A DNA stretch of 64,000 nucleotides, taken from contig LUCM01007678.1 in NCBI GenBank assembly GCA_008360955.1, positions 134,353 to 198,352 of the forward strand. The letters are read 5' to 3'. Below are positions 36,180 to 48,236 of the stretch, in pieces (the first letter of the stretch is position 1; the number at the start of each line of letters is the position of its first letter). Under the pieces are notes generated by a model. That model was not told the origin of the DNA. It saw nothing but the letters and a program-made list of their open reading frames with translations, and searched no databases. This stretch comes from Fasciolopsis buskii. Lineage: Eukaryota; Platyhelminthes; Trematoda; Plagiorchiida; Fasciolidae. The position numbers were made by a program, and so were the translations under genes.

Positions 36180-36490
36180 GCTATGGTGTTTCTTTTTCTA
36201 GTGCGAAGTATACGTTTCGATGGACATTGCTAAGCGTGTGCAGCATATGGTTTATGTCCGCACGTTCCTCTACCACACACAGTATTCCATCAATATAAGT
36301 TTTGTATACGGTACAGTGTCCGATTGGTGAGCGCAGTTGATTATTCTCCAGTTTGGACATAAATATATCAACAAACAATGGTCCCAAGGGTAAGCCAGGG
36401 ATGCCAGAGAGATGGACATCTTGCTGTCTCCAGATTTTGTCCTTAAAAAAACCCAAACTTCCTGAAGGATCTTTACGGACAAGAACACGT
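36180..36490 (-). pseudogene. PLE reverse transcriptase fragment (YIDG)
   Basis: The frame includes the SPLGP-type motif, here GLPLGPLFVDIF, and the catalytic hairpin, which reads Tyr-Ile-Asp-Gly where YVDD is expected. A YFALEKE segment equal to FTLExE follows. The second catalytic aspartate is lost. Confidence 0.75.
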
Positions 36491-37149
36491 GTAGCTAGAT
36501 TGTTGATCAATGATATATTGAAGGGACTAAGGCCACTTGCCGAAGACTCGGACGCGTTGGCGAAACTATTGCGAAAGATGCTGGACCGCGAAGTTGCGTT
36601 AACACAAATGAATTACCGAGATGATTTGAATTCATTGCAAACGGTGGAACAGGTCGTTTGAACGTTCCCTAACCGGATTTAGGAGTTGTGGGCTAGGCCG
36701 ATCGATGATACACTGAGGTATGCAAATGACCTTAAGTCCAGGGATCTGCGGACATTGGTGTCCCGTCAAGCACGGATTTCCCAAAGTAGGTTCGAAAAGC
36801 TGGCGCTGGACAGTCGGTCTCAGCGGAGAGCATGAGAACACCCAATTAGAAGCAGAACTTACCGAGGGATAACTGAAATGCTGTACTTTTCAATTCGACA
36901 AAGGCGTATAATGCACAAACTGCCGTTGAGGTAGACCCGGTCTGCAATGGATTGTACTTACTGGATAACTGTCTTAGTTTCCTGTCCGCTGATGTGCCCG
37001 ATAGGCTGAAATTGCTGAAGGAGGTGAAAACTTGGTTTTCTTATTTGAGCTACGGACACTTGTCCACCCAATGCCTCGTTTCAGAATTATGTTCCAGCCT
37101 TGCCTGTCTAATGAGAGACCATCCATTATTGAATGATGCAGATAAATAA
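36490..37149 (+). pseudogene. BEL/Pao gag C-terminus with zinc knuckle
   Basis: ALTQMNYRDDLNSLQTVEQV equals the BEL gag signature followed by a VRxLP helix, and continues after a stop through DLKSRDLRTLV. A second open part (36952-37149) reads WFSYLSYGHLSTQCLVSELC, equal to CFNCLxxGHLxxxCxSxxxC of the zinc knuckle, followed by RDHPLLND, equal to HHTLLH. The first Cys positions of the knuckle are lost. Confidence 0.72.
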
Positions 37150-37264
37150 TTCACCAGCCGGACTACGTCCCACACACGGCAATCAGCATCGTGCTGCCAC
37201 CCAAAATCCGAATGTCATATCAGCTTGGTTGTCCTGCCAGTGTGAACTGAATGACCAAAGATTT

Positions 37265-37690
37265 TCATGAAAATAGGTTCAGATGTGACTGCTGTTCATA
37301 CGGATCTCTTGGAGTTAGTAGGCCTCAGCGCCTCCCTTGTGACACTATCAATTCCTACCGTTAACGGAACGACAAGATGAGATCCAGAGACAATTGAATT
37401 AGCGTTAACTTTGTTGTCAGGGAGGACATACATATGGGTCGAAAAGCGTTCTGCGCAGAAAGCCTTCCGATCCAGACGGCGAGATACTCTCCTGATGCTG
37501 ATGTTCTTTCGTGGCCCCATCTGCAAGGCGTCCTGAGGCATGAACTAATGGATGTGAGGATGACGGTGCTTATGGGCGCGAGCGTCTCGGAAGCACACTG
37601 AGCATTAGAACAGAGTTTCGGTGGTCGAAAACAGTCCTATGCCATTTGGGCGCTGTTAGACTGGACCAGTCGATCAAGGTGCGTCTAGTG
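37265..37690 (+). pseudogene. BEL/Pao aspartic protease region
   Basis: MKIGSDVTAVHTDLLELVGL equals the LLDTGSDVTLIxxxLxxxLGL protease motif with the catalytic Asp replaced by Lys. In another frame WPHLQGVLRHEL, VLMGASVSEAH, and EQSFGGRKQSYAIWALLDWT equal the conserved DUF1758 tail WPHLxxI...LLIGxDxPEAH...GRxxPYAxRTxLGW. One stop replaces Trp after EAH. Confidence 0.75.
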
Positions 37691-37879
37691 TCAGGAACAT
37701 AAATCACACTGAAGCTGAGGCAAATTTATTGACAAAACAGCTCGATTTACTCTGTGGCGACGAAGATTGTCTAATAACCACTCCTCCGATCGGAAACATA
37801 TTGGTTATGAAAGCAGTCTGGCAAATCATAACAATAAAGGACGGTCATTCTGAAATCCGCTTATCATGGTGAGATGCCT

Positions 37880-38730
37880 CAGTGAGGCTGTCGGATAATC
37901 CTGTGATCGCAAGGGAAAGTTTGAATCGTCTAAAAAGATTTTTACGAGATCAGGAATTCTTTATCAGATATCCAAATATAATGAAATGGTATCTTGATAT
38001 GGACCAATCTGAAATGGTCCATAATGAACACCTAAGAAAGAACTACGAACCAAGATTATACCCACCACATCACGCCGTCACGAACCCTAAAAGCCCAAAC
38101 GAATTCCTTGCCATTTTCAACTATGCTACAAGGTCCTAATGCCACCCTTTGAATGATTAAGTGCCGAAAGGACCGAAAACGACAACAAGCCTGGGTGGAG
38201 TGCTTCTCTGATTCCGAAAGCATCCTACTGCAGTGCCAGCGGAGGGAATGTTCGTGCAAGTGCGACTGCCAGTGACAGAAAGAGGTGCCTTGAGAGTCCT
38301 GGGATGGGAGGGCGAAGAGTTGGATGGCAACTTGGTTGCATATCAAATCACATGACATCCGTCTGGCGCTACCTCATCTCCATTTCGGGCAAAGTTTTCT
38401 CTACGTCGAACAATGACTGACTGGAAACACCGGTATGAAGAACATGTCACCACAACAATGTCAGAAAATTTCTACGTTGATGAGTGCCTTGTGTCTTTGC
38501 CAACCCTTCATGACGAGAGCGTTCGCATTTCAAATCAACGCCATATTGGCAAATGCAGGTGGATATGCAGTCATAAGGAAGTACCTGATGTTCTCCCAGA
38601 AGCTGAACTGGCTCGTTCTACCTTAGAATTCAGTAATTTCATATTGGAACCAAAAGTAACCTTGCGGTTAGAATGGAACGCCACAGAGGACAATTCCCAA
38701 CTCACAATGAATAATAAAGTACAGCCATGA
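37880..38730 (+). pseudogene. BEL/Pao reverse transcriptase (FYVDE)
   Basis: An N-terminal part, 37882-38139, reads LYPPHHAVTNPKSPNEFLAI, equal to WYLPHHxVxNPxKPxKxRVV. It ends at a LQGPN segment (near 38130) in a shifted frame, equal to LLxGPD. A second part, 38413-38730, carries the catalytic NFYVDECLVSLPT, equal to FYVDDxLxS, with the second aspartate changed to Glu. Following it are LPEAELA and LRLEWNATEDN, equal to ALGLxWxxxxD. Part of the palm between 38150 and 38400 is unreadable. Confidence 0.78.
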
Positions 38731-39485
38731 ATTAGTCGGAGTTTGCTCTCACTGTTCTCATCAATTTTCGACCTACTGGGATTGCTTTCGTCTTTTATTC
38801 TGCCCGCTAAAACCATGTTGCAACAATTATGCCGCGAAAGGCTAAATCAGGGTAAGCTAATTGGGGAATCACAACCGAGATGTTGAGGCGAATGGTCACG
38901 AAGTAGGGGAACGCCCGAAAACATAAAAATCCCTCTATGTTTGCGTAAATTTCGTACAGTATACGACGGATCCTAGCTTCATGTATTCTGCGATGCCTCC
39001 GATGTCGGTTATTGGGCGTGGCTTAGATTGTAGTCCTTTTCAATGTTTCTCTCATGTTTCAAGCTGCTTTTCTCCAAATCACGAGTAGGTCCTCGGAAGA
39101 TGATGACCATCATTTGACTGGAGTTGGCCGCGGCAAGGCTGACAGGTAGGATTTGCCACAAAATTGAAGAATAGGCGCTATTGTGTTCGACAAGATATAT
39201 TTCTAGATCGACTTCTCCATTGTCCTGCACTATATATGAAACACAAAAACGAAATTCAGCACCTGTGTAGCAATTGATTAGCAGAAATTCACAAATGGGC
39301 CAAGATTTCTCCACGGCACCACGTAAGATCGGAAACGGACCCTGCAAACATGGGATCAAGAGGTGCCTCCTCAAGCAAGGATTTCAACTATTTGTTGGAT
39401 GGGTCATAATTCATAATCATGGATAGCGAAAATTTGCCGACGCTTCCGGAGATAGAGCTGCCAACAGATATATGGGAACATTTAC

Positions 39486-39932
39486 ATGACCTTAAAAGAT
39501 GACCCAGTGGAATCGTTTCTCGCAAGGTACTCGGATCGGTTTCAGTTGTTGAAATCCGCAGCTTGGCTTATCCGTTTTAAAACTCATCTTCAAACGATGA
39601 CAAGTAGACACCCAGACCAGACACTAACAGTAGGACTCTTGAAGCCACTAAACATCAAAAGCAGAAGAAAGCGCTATTCGCGTCGCATAACAACAGGACT
39701 ACGGAAAGCAGTTGAAGTACTCCAGAAAGAGAACAACAAACAGGGTCCCGGTAGCCAGTCTATACCGCCGGCCATAGCCAAACTTAACCCCGTTCTATTC
39801 AATGCGTTTATTTGCGTTGGAGGCCGAGTGAACTACTCCAGTCAATGTGAAAGTGTGAAGCATCCCGTTATACTTCCAGGTGCTCCGAAAAATCCCAGGT
39901 TCTGGCAAGAATCAGAGGAAGATTTTGGATAG
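39486..39932 (+). pseudogene. BEL/Pao RNase H end and integrase N-terminal region
   Basis: A 148-codon frame reads YSDRFQLLKSAAWLIRFK, equal to FSSxxxLLRxxAWxLRF, in the linker before the integrase. Towards its end come AKLNPVLFNAFICVGGRV and HPVILP, equal to LxPFxDxxGxLRVGGRL...HPxILP. It is followed by frame loss. This is one of the longer open stretches of the element. Confidence 0.78.
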
Positions 39933-40039
39933 AACACAGAGAAGCCGGAGTCAAACGCCTGAATGGAAAATGCTAGAGAGACAGGACGTAATCTGGGACC
40001 GTCGGTAGGCAAGTGACGGCTCCACTGCAAGCCATCAGG

Positions 40040-40380
40040 ACCAAGCAATGTTGGTTTCGTTGGAATAGACTACATTGGTCCACTACTTGGGTAGTATGGT
40101 CTAAAGACCAAAAGATCATACGGATGTCTTCATATCCGAGCAATACATTTGAAAATCTCTCGTCCGCTTAGTACTGATGTTTTTATTATGATAATATCGA
40201 GGTTCATGTCGAGAAGAAGTGCACTTTCCGAAATCCTCTGTGACATCGTATGTGCTCTGCTGGTCGTGCTGTTGTGTCACGCCCCGGGATGTTTTAGACT
40301 TTTGTATCAGGAACACAGAATATCCTTCGAAATAACGCATGCAGATAGGAACAACCACAGTAAACGTTTCATGACGTAAC
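40040..40380 (+). pseudogene. BEL/Pao integrase core fragment
   Basis: The segment GFVGIDYIGPLLG equals FxxVGVDYFGPL with the first catalytic Asp present. After a stop, YGCLHIRAIHLKISRPLSTD and FIMIISRFMSRRSALSEIL equal YGxLFTCLxxRAVHLEIxxSLxTDSFIxALxRFxxRRGxPxxI. The SDNGTNF box that should follow is decayed. Confidence 0.75.
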
Positions 40381-43300
40381 TAATAAAGCTTGATGTCTGT
40401 GGTGAGTTTACATGCAATCTACGTGATTCGTTCTAGCACAGCTTCAGACTGGCCCGCGTTCACAAACAGTGAATGAGAACCGTGACGAAAAAACAGTCAA
40501 GAAATCGGAACATTCCGTGGAGGCGATAGTACGGAAGGCATCCAAACCAACGGGATCTTTCCAGCTTGGTATATAAACCCTTAAGCTATCACTACATCTC
40601 GAACTTGTTTCCGTCCTGTTGTGATCATCCTGTTAACTTTATTCACATTGGTTGGATCGAAGCAAACTAAGCACTTATTGGTAACTTCCATCCGCTCGTT
40701 ACCGTAACCGACCGAATTCCGTATACTAATTCCAAGTCCAAATACCAAAGTTTCTCACTCCGTTAGTTCGCATACCGTCGAGATCGTGGAATTTTCAGTC
40801 CGATCATTTGCACTGTCGGAGAAATTGACCAAGACCAAATGCTGGTATCCTAACCGGGATCGAAGACTTTCATTACATTTTAAAACGAGGCTAATTTCGA
40901 AAATTGATCCGGTTTATGCAATTTGAACGGCTCTCTCGTCTCTAGTAATCTCCAACTAGCATCGCGTCAAATCAATAACGAACAGGTCATTGTATTAGTA
41001 CCACTGGTAGACGCCGAATTCACTTTTGATCATTTGATTTTACAGAATTTGGAATTCTTCTCTAATGTGCGTGTGGCCATTTCAATTGCATACCATGGGC
41101 AACTCGACGTTCCGAATCACCAAAGTCCGTCGGTATGACATTCCGGGGTTTAGTGTGTGTTGCCTAGGCACAGTAGATGTAAACCAAAAGTTCGCATGTA
41201 AATATTTGAACAGAAAAAACCCGGAATGTTTAGGTTTGTGGTATTTTTATGTCAGTGCCCCCGAAGAAGTATGCTAGAAGATGGCCAACACGTTTTTAGT
41301 CGATACGATTAGTCGTTTGCTATAAAACACGGCGAATGCAGTTGCGTACTAATTAAACATCGGTGGAAAACGCGTCATAGTCGAACCTGCAGGATGGACG
41401 TTGGTGTTTTAATTTCAGTTCGTGGTGTTTGCTTTTGGATAGACACATCGCAGATAAACAAATTTCCGACTTTGTGAGTCAAAAGTAAACCAGCAAGACT
41501 ATGAAGAACAGAAACAAGGAAGTGTGTATATCTTCTGTTAGCCACAACGTTTTGGGCCTAAATGGATCTCTTGTCCTAGTTGTTGTCAGTTTTACATGTG
41601 GAAGACTGGTCAGGCCATACACATTAAATCTCTTTTTTGGCTCGCTAACCGAATTCATGAGTACATACGGCCTCAACATCGCGGCTGGGCCAAACAGATG
41701 ACCTCACATGATCACACACACACACACACACACAAACACAAACACAGTATCGATGACAATCGTTGTGTCCCATTCTGTTCAGTCGTGCATTTGGAGTTGA
41801 GAACTTATTCATGGAATATTAGTTGATCGTCTGAATCATCTTCCTCTTGAACGGGGTTTTACTTTCCTGATGGTACGCCTCGATTGCTACCGTTTGTCAG
41901 TTTACACATTTGCAGTCGGAAAATAACCACCGAGACAGAACACACGTTAGCGAACAGGCTCGTCTCCAATGTTTTCATAATCACACCATTAGATTGCAGA
42001 TTGATATACAAATTTCGGTGGTAAGAATCAGCTGGACAGAAGAAAGATTAAAAGAGCACAACAACAGTCATAATCCATTAACAACCGCATACTTTGCAGA
42101 CCTATTTGTGTCAATTATCGTTGTGTTCAAGGTCTACTTCTGGGTAGGGAGATGGACCATAGAAGATGTTGAACGAGAGTAAATTGTTGTCGAGCTCACA
42201 CTAGATGGATTGTGTGTGGACGAATTGAAATCGCTTCCGTTAGGCTTAAGTTACGGTAATTAGCAAGTTTGGGACTGTTGACCGTGGATTTTCCGCATGA
42301 CTCGGAAAGTTTGGGTCACATAAACAGGATGATTAGTCTGGTTTTGGTGAAAGAAACCATCGCCCTTGGGAGTAACTTGAATGTTCCAGAGCTCAGCCAT
42401 ACAGGGTGGGGATCGCGGATGCGTTACGACAGGTATCTGAATGTACAGCGAATGTGACCTAGCCTACATGAACAGGTGAACGAACAGACGCAAAACCAGG
42501 CTATACAGCAAGAAACGTCGTGTCACAACCAGTACGCTGCGGAGCGGGAGATAAGTGGAGCCGGAAGTCTGGCTGCGAAATTCTCAACCAAGGGATAATC
42601 CAGACAGCTCCAATTTTTGCTACATTTTGCATCTTTTCAGTCGTCGGGAAACAAACTTCAAAAAAATCCATTCGATTGGATGATTATTGGATTGGCCACT
42701 ATATCTCTCAAGGTCAGTTTTGAAATACAATGTGCAACCAGGGGGATAAAAGGCGTCGGTGACTAACCTGTACCGCATTTTAAAAACAAACACTTGTTGT
42801 TTGGTTGTGTTTTGAAGTGCCACTTTCATGTTCTTTAGGTGCCATTCAGAAATACCATAGCTAAGACCTTACAAACAACCCGGAAATTTTGCCCAAGATA
42901 CTCTGAGTTATGCCCAAGTGAATCGACAAGGCCGACAAATACCTATACATGAATTCATATTCCGTTTGACTAACAGCCGCTCAGATAGTCGTTTCTTTTG
43001 CTTTTAGGACTGGGAACGCATGAGTTCTTTTCAAATCTCTTGAAAGCCTAGATCAGAAGCGTTCACCTTGAGCAAACCGTGACTGATTGCTATCAGCGTT
43101 AAATTCTCTGGCTACTTGATGATATGACAGGAGTCGGAAGTAGTACAGTGATCGCTTATTCATAAATGACCGAAAAAATTGAAAAGGAGATGGTGCTTTG
43201 CAAGCTAGGGAAGGCAGTTGATAGGCGGTGCGAAGCTACGGTTCCCGATTACGAGGAGAAAATACGTCGATGAATTAAAACTTCGAGGATCATACTCACT

Positions 43301-43799
43301 TGAACAAACTAGCTTCAAAAAATCAACTAATTCCTGAATGATGTTTAGTCTAGTTGTTGAATATAATAACTAATGACGACCACAATTCTATGTGATCTGC
43401 AAAGTGTGATACGGTGTGACTGATGAGAACAACTTAAGTGATTTGGAGTTGTTCATGATTCGTTCGTAGTCTGAAGCAATGAAGTCTTGAATCACTTGAC
43501 AAGATCGAGGTTAACAACTGGAAGCCAGTACTAAAAATAGATATCCTGTTACGGCTTAGTCTTCTCGCTAAACTTCTAAGGAACGCCTATGTACAAACAG
43601 ATGCGACCGAGGCTTTGTCTAAGAAATGATTTGTATGATTTTTACTTCCCGTATTAGGTTTCTCATACAAATGGGTAAACGAAATTCATCCGGCAACACA
43701 TGATCGGGTCCGCTATTATTCACGCTCTCCTGGCATGCGAAACCGGTGTTCTTCTGTCCGACCATCCCTGTACTAGTGCACTCACAAACCGTTCAGAGC
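40381..43799. other. no supported gene
   Basis: Possible BEL 3' end and LTR lie here; a TATATAAA at about 40569-40576 could be an LTR promoter but cannot be confirmed. A CA/AAC microsatellite is at 41712-41746. Open frames at 41501-41826, 41910-42182 and 42269-42457 have no recognisable product. Confidence 0.3.
41712..41746. repeat. CA microsatellite with AAC interruptions
   Basis: A run of CA units becomes interrupted by extra A residues toward its 3' end. Confidence 0.9.
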
Positions 43800-43930
43800 A
43801 TGCCAGGTAGCGTAATGGCTAAGGTGTTCGGTTCAAAATCGTTCGTCCCGGGTTCGTGTCTAAGTTCTGGCGGGGTGGATATACACTGCTGGGGATTCCT
43901 AACAAACTGAATGAAAAAGCTGCACAGCGC
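43800..43930 (+). repeat. tRNA-derived SINE, family 2
   Basis: A box-A-like ggtagcgtaatggctaaggt and box B gggttcgtgtc (43847-43858) are followed by ggtggatatacactgctggg and gattcctaac. The same order is seen at 28.0 kb. Confidence 0.6.
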
Positions 43931-44613
43931 TTCCAAGATTTCTTAATGGTCAGTTGAGCGATGATATTACATGGTGATTTATTTCATGAAAACATTCAAT
44001 CTCCCACTGCTAACAAGAGCACTTCTTTGTTGGTTTTTCATTAGAAATGAGTCTATTCGTTAGAAGCGTGCACAGATTATACGTCCATTTAAGAACCACA
44101 TGGTGATTCGCCAGAGGACGTAAGTCGGTCAAGCAAGGCTAACCTTCAAAAAGGGACACAAGGCCTGAAAATATTCGTTTTTCTTCTTAGTAGTATCTTT
44201 TATACAAAGATAGATTTAATTGAGGTTCCAGTGAATAAATAACAAAAGAGTGCACAAGTAAGAGGGATAGTACGAACCGTGAGTAGCGTCTACCTGATAA
44301 ACGGCAGCAACCAAGAAATTGGCAGTGCTGTTCCGGAAAAATTGTTCATGTGATTTTGCAAACCTAGAAGTTCGCATTTCGGTCAAAAAAGGAGCATTCA
44401 TAGCCTCGTCAAAATGCAGCGAGCACAATAATGGAAACCAAAAAATGTAAAAATAAGAGGGATTATTGTTTGTGACCCAAACTGATTCAGAAAATCCCTA
44501 GTGTTCTTAGTCGGATGCGCTTGAATCGATTAAGGGGCTCTTGGTAAATGTCGTAAAAACGTCTGGTTGGGAACTATGAGATGACCAGAGTCTACCAGGT
44601 GTGTTAAAATAAC

Positions 44614-45420
44614 TCAGGATATCGTCCCTATTCCGTCCGGCTTATGCTGGCGTGGGTGATGTTCTTTCATGCGGATGCGGAATTGCCGGGCCACTCGACG
44701 AACACAGAATGCTCTACTGAAGCAGTTGAGTAAATATGCTATCATGGTGTTGGTCAGTATAGGCAATTCGCCCATATTTCGTATACTTATCAAAGGTAAG
44801 CCCTTGAATGAACAATACGAAGTTATGGCCTTGAACGCTGCTTTGAGAAATGGGGCAAGAATGTCTGATGAACAATCGCCTTTGAAAAAACGGTTGATAA
44901 GTAAACTTTCCAATCTCAGTTTCGCCAAGTTCTCATCATTCACACTTTTCTTAACAAACTTCTTCGGGTAACCTTGACCTCGGAGGAGATCAGTGTTGAC
45001 GTTAAGCCCTTACTGCATTTGGTCTCCCTTGAAGCTAGGCAATTTATCATACACAATTTCTGTCTTGCACGTGCGAAGCTGTGAAATTTCGTATACTGAC
45101 TAGCCTAATTACCATTTCTGTGTCAAAAACTGGATAAACCTTTTCTCGTTTCACGTTAGTATTACACATTTTCACCTCGCTGTAAATTCTACTGAAATGT
45201 GAACAGCACTGAACAGCTGCACTAGTTACCCACGTTACGGTCTGAATCCGTGACACGGAATGTCGTCAACAAAGCGATGATAAACATGCATTCTTTTGAT
45301 AGTTTCTTCTAGCTGATTTCTTTCAGTCATTGTCATGACGAATTCAGCTAGCACGGGACCCAAAGTGAACCACGCAAATGAGACATCTCTCGGCAGCATG
45401 TTTCAAAACGAAAGAAACAC
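44614..45420 (-). mobile_element. Penelope-like element fragment with intact YxDD
   Basis: On the - strand the upper part (about 45400-45255) reads FTLGPVLAEFVMTMTERNQL and then HVYHRFVDDI. These are the SPLGPxLA motif and the catalytic box with both aspartates retained. The lower part (44943-44614) reads NRFFKGDCSSDIL, equal to LxFKGDxxSxxL. It ends in VARQFRIRMKEHHP, equal to the GIY-YIG end GRTxRxLxxRxxEHxP. The middle of the RT is decayed. It is likely a different PLE subfamily from the 36- and 52-kb copies. Confidence 0.72.
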
Positions 45421-45749
45421 CCGGTAGAATTGTCCAATAAAATAGAAACGGTGTCAAACAGTTACCCGGTTGAGCAAAGGGGCCTAGTGATAAGATTTTT
45501 ACTGTTTTTAGCCAAGGTTGATTTTAGTTAGCGCTCAATAAGAGTCACTTTGTTCTGCCACCAGTCAATTGTCTACTACACAATGCAGCCAGGCCTGAAG
45601 CAATGAGAACAGACAATACGGATTATTTGCTTTGATTAAGTTCTAGTCTAGATAAGTCACCGTGGTTGTTCATTTCTTTTTCAAGTTCTACACAAGCTAC
45701 TCACTAAAGTTCTTATCCTCCATTTTCATCCTCTTAGTTACTGTACGCA

Positions 45750-45915
45750 GCCTACAAAAAAAACCACCTGGTTAAAACGGGTGTTAGGTATGTAAGTGCC
45801 GATCACGGGTTCGACTCCATTCACCGTGCGGTATCCTCTCATTTAGCGGCTTGTTGTGAAGGCTTGGCCTCTTTTCGCGAAATATTGCACGAGAATTAAA
45901 GTTCGAGTAAAAGAT
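45750..45915 (+). repeat. tRNA-derived SINE-like repeat
   Basis: The box-B core cgggttcgactcc (45806-45818) and a tail with gaaatattgc, then gagtaaaagataacc, resemble family 1. The head is decayed. Confidence 0.45.
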
Positions 45916-47654
45916 AACCACCATTTTTGACAACAATCTTCGATCCGGAATTTTCCTCCCAAATTTCTCGTTCCAATCGAGAAACCTTAAGTTTCCAGTT
46001 GGTGATGAATCTCGGAAATTGTGTCCAAAATCTTAGTGATTAAATTCTCACGTCTAATATTTGTCGCCCAAGAATCTCTTCGTTCTCTCTCTCCCTCTCG
46101 CTATCTCGTTGTTCCTCATCTAGAACAACAAATACAAATAGAAATCAGTAAAGAAAAGGGCTATTAAATCGATATTCTGTTAGTGTTTTGTTTACGAATA
46201 GGCAATTTAATTGTGATTGCTAGTACACTCGCAAATTTTGCCAAGTTAATCACACATACACGCACATGTATTGAAACTAATGAATCCGGTGATCATATGA
46301 TGTTCACAAAACACCATAATCGAACGTGGCTGAGCAGAGAGTAAATTAGTGTACACGAATGAAGCGTGAATTGTATTGATAAACACCGGGACGTTAACTG
46401 ACAAGTGTCCATTCATTTTCGATACATAACCGACGGTGAAAAATGTTCCCACCGCTTAATAGAACACAAGATTAAAAACAACTCATACTATAAGTCCGCG
46501 TGTTGTAATGTTGTGTACTGTAGTTGCCTTCTGGTATCCCATGTATGTCTGGATAGGTGAAACATACAATTCCAGCCTTTGATCAATGCTGCACACAAAA
46601 CGGGAAATTGAAGTTACTTCTTGTCGTGTCTCGCCTCAGACAATATTCCAATGGTTTGGGGACAACTTGCCGGCAAATTCCCGGAGCATACATTCACGTA
46701 GACGATCTAGCTGACCGGAAGCGCCCGCCATACCGCGACTTGATTCGACACCCAACATCCGAACGCATCGTTCCAAAGCATTATCAACACGTGCTGAGGT
46801 CAAATATTCACGGTTCAAGGCCTCATTTTGTGGATCGAACTACAACAGATCGTTGTGTCCCAGACACCGGCCAGACAGAGGAAGAGAAACATGTAAGAGA
46901 ACCGAGGGAAGTGAGAGAGCGAGAGGTTATTTACTGAAATTTCACATTCGTGACAAAAGCGCTCAAACCTGGGAGTAAGGTTGTGAGTACTGTTGAGAAA
47001 TATGAATGTAGTAATCACTGTCAAGTGATTTTGGCTTTCTTTAGAAGCGATGCCCTTGAAAATATTAATACAACTGTGTGGACGTTGTCGAATAATGTTG
47101 TCCAACGAACGTAAATCGTGTCCGTGAAAACTCGGCCAAACCATCTCTCATTGGTGAACGAGTTGCAGTAGTTACCAATGGTCATTTTGCCCCATTAACC
47201 TTTGGAGTAGTCAGTGGGATCCGAACAATAACGAATTGCCTAGTGATAATGGTGACAATTCATTTGACCATGGTAATGGTAATAATGATAATGACTATTT
47301 TTGTGACATTTTACATGGTGATTTCAAAACAAAAAATAACTTCAACTGATCCAGTAAAACAACACATTCTCTGTTTGTTTGCGATAACAAAACGACCAAC
47401 ACAACGTCTTTTTGATCTACATGATTCCAATTTGGACAAAACTCAGTGCTTCAAAAATTGCACAACCTAGCGTCAGAAAGTGATAGTTGCCTGTTCTGAA
47501 AAGCGCTCCTTGTTGTATCGTCATTTAGTTTTGTCTCGACGAAAGATTTATTACACTGCAACAGTTTACTACTTGGAATTTCTGCAATCACGTTTGTCTG
47601 TTTTTTTATATCACACAAGTATAATCTGAATTTTTCAAGCCAGCAAAATGCGAT

Positions 47655-47850
47655 CGAAACGCGCGACATGCTGTGGATTGCGATTTATCTTTTATCTTTT
47701 ACCTTCTTTTATTAATGAAACGAAAGTCTACATTTGCGGCCAAATGGGAAATTCGACCGGACTTAGTCCGTCTTACCATCACAGGTCGAGTCCCCGTATG
47801 TGATAAGTGGACAATATCAAACACGAAACAGTCTCGCGAAATTGACCCGT
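47655..47850 (-). repeat. tRNA-derived SINE, family 1 (decayed)
   Basis: On the - strand a box-B-like ggggactcgacc is followed by cccatttggccgc and the family tail gtttcattaataaaagaagg, then taaaagataa. Confidence 0.5.
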
Positions 47851-48032
47851 TGGGAAAAACGATTGCAAACAGCTACAATTTATTTTAAAAAATGAAATTC
47901 ACAAGAAGTCCCGTTAAAATTTGTTTAGACTAAATGAAGGGCAAAATGATGCGATTGGACCCAGGAACATCACACAAAAGTATTTCGACTAAATCAGTAC
48001 AATAAACTACAGATCACCAAATCGGTACTCAC

Positions 48033-48116
48033 CATACTGGAAGCTACGGATTCGGTTATAGCACACTGATTGAGGATGACAGCGAGCATGCCTAAACCGA
48101 ACAGCATTCGTAGCAT
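48033..48116 (-). CDS. first exon of a secreted-protein gene (signal peptide)
   Basis: The exon encodes 28 residues beginning at ATG (48116) with A at -3. A short charged start is followed by a hydrophobic core (MLFGLGMLAVIL) and then NQCAITESVASSM. It is cut exactly between codons by the donor gtgagt (48032-48027). This is a classic signal-peptide exon with a phase-0 intron. The last 26 residues share ten identities with those of the exon at 63271-63387, including QC-x-x-TES-x-A-x-x-M, so the two are paralogous. A TATA box lies 121 bases upstream. The mature protein is unknown because exon 2 was not found. The phase-0 signal exon is compatible with micro-exon-gene architecture known from schistosomes, but that is only a hypothesis. 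Confidence 0.6.
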
Positions 48117-48236
48117 TTTCGTCCGAGTCCTTGGGATAGTCACAGTCTAGTTGCAATGATGGTGTTCGTCCTCGTTGTTTGACTACGCGAGACTTGACGA
48201 ACTGTCCACGCGCGTTTCTGGAAGCATTTGAGTAGG

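Larger units (their letters stand above)
35470..36490 (-). mobile_element. Penelope-like element inserted in BEL gag
   Basis: On the - strand the RT end and GIY-YIG endonuclease of a PLE lie between the two halves of the BEL gag. RT: GLPLGPLFVDIFMSKLEN (about 36410-36355), then YIDGILCVVEE (about 36300-36260), then KRNLICCLVDRARKICTNDT. Endonuclease: CSCGTRYIDRTTRRLFDRVR (about 35680-35615). The copy lacks the RT N-terminus, so it is 5'-truncated, and the boundaries are approximate. Confidence 0.78.
34980..40380 (+). mobile_element. BEL/Pao LTR retrotransposon, split by a PLE
   Basis: The + strand holds, in order, gag (DUF1759-like) to 35.46 kb and a Penelope-like insertion on the other strand (about 35.47-36.49 kb). 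It continues with the gag C-terminus with zinc knuckle to 37.15 kb, aspartic protease and following domain (37.27-37.68), reverse transcriptase (37.88-38.73), integrase N-terminal domain (39.49-39.93) and integrase core (40.04-40.38). All parts carry stops or shifts. This is the most complete element of the window. LTRs and primer-binding site were not identified. Confidence 0.82.
45421..48032. other. no supported gene apart from SINEs
   Basis: SINE remains lie at 45.75 and 47.7 kb. The 126-codon frame at 46557-46937 (+) and the overlapping frames on - have no recognisable product and no splice or promoter support. Putative downstream exons of the 48.1-kb gene should lie below 48033 on this strand, but none was recognised. 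Confidence 0.35.

Noticed and set aside
40560..40600. TATATAAA as a gene promoter
   Set aside because: No suitable first exon follows. The site is just past the BEL element and could be LTR sequence.
41315..41470. TATAAAAC at about 41319 followed by an ATG frame of 27 codons
   Set aside because: The peptide is short with no signal peptide, no donor site and no relation to the 48- and 63-kb exons.
46557..46937. 126-codon + frame as a gene
   Set aside because: The length is within chance expectation for a 64-kb window, and no motif, promoter or splice context was seen.
47673..47888. Continuation of the 48.1-kb gene into an exon near 47.88 kb
   Set aside because: An acceptor-like ttgtag joins in phase, but the downstream frame runs straight into a SINE with no donor.
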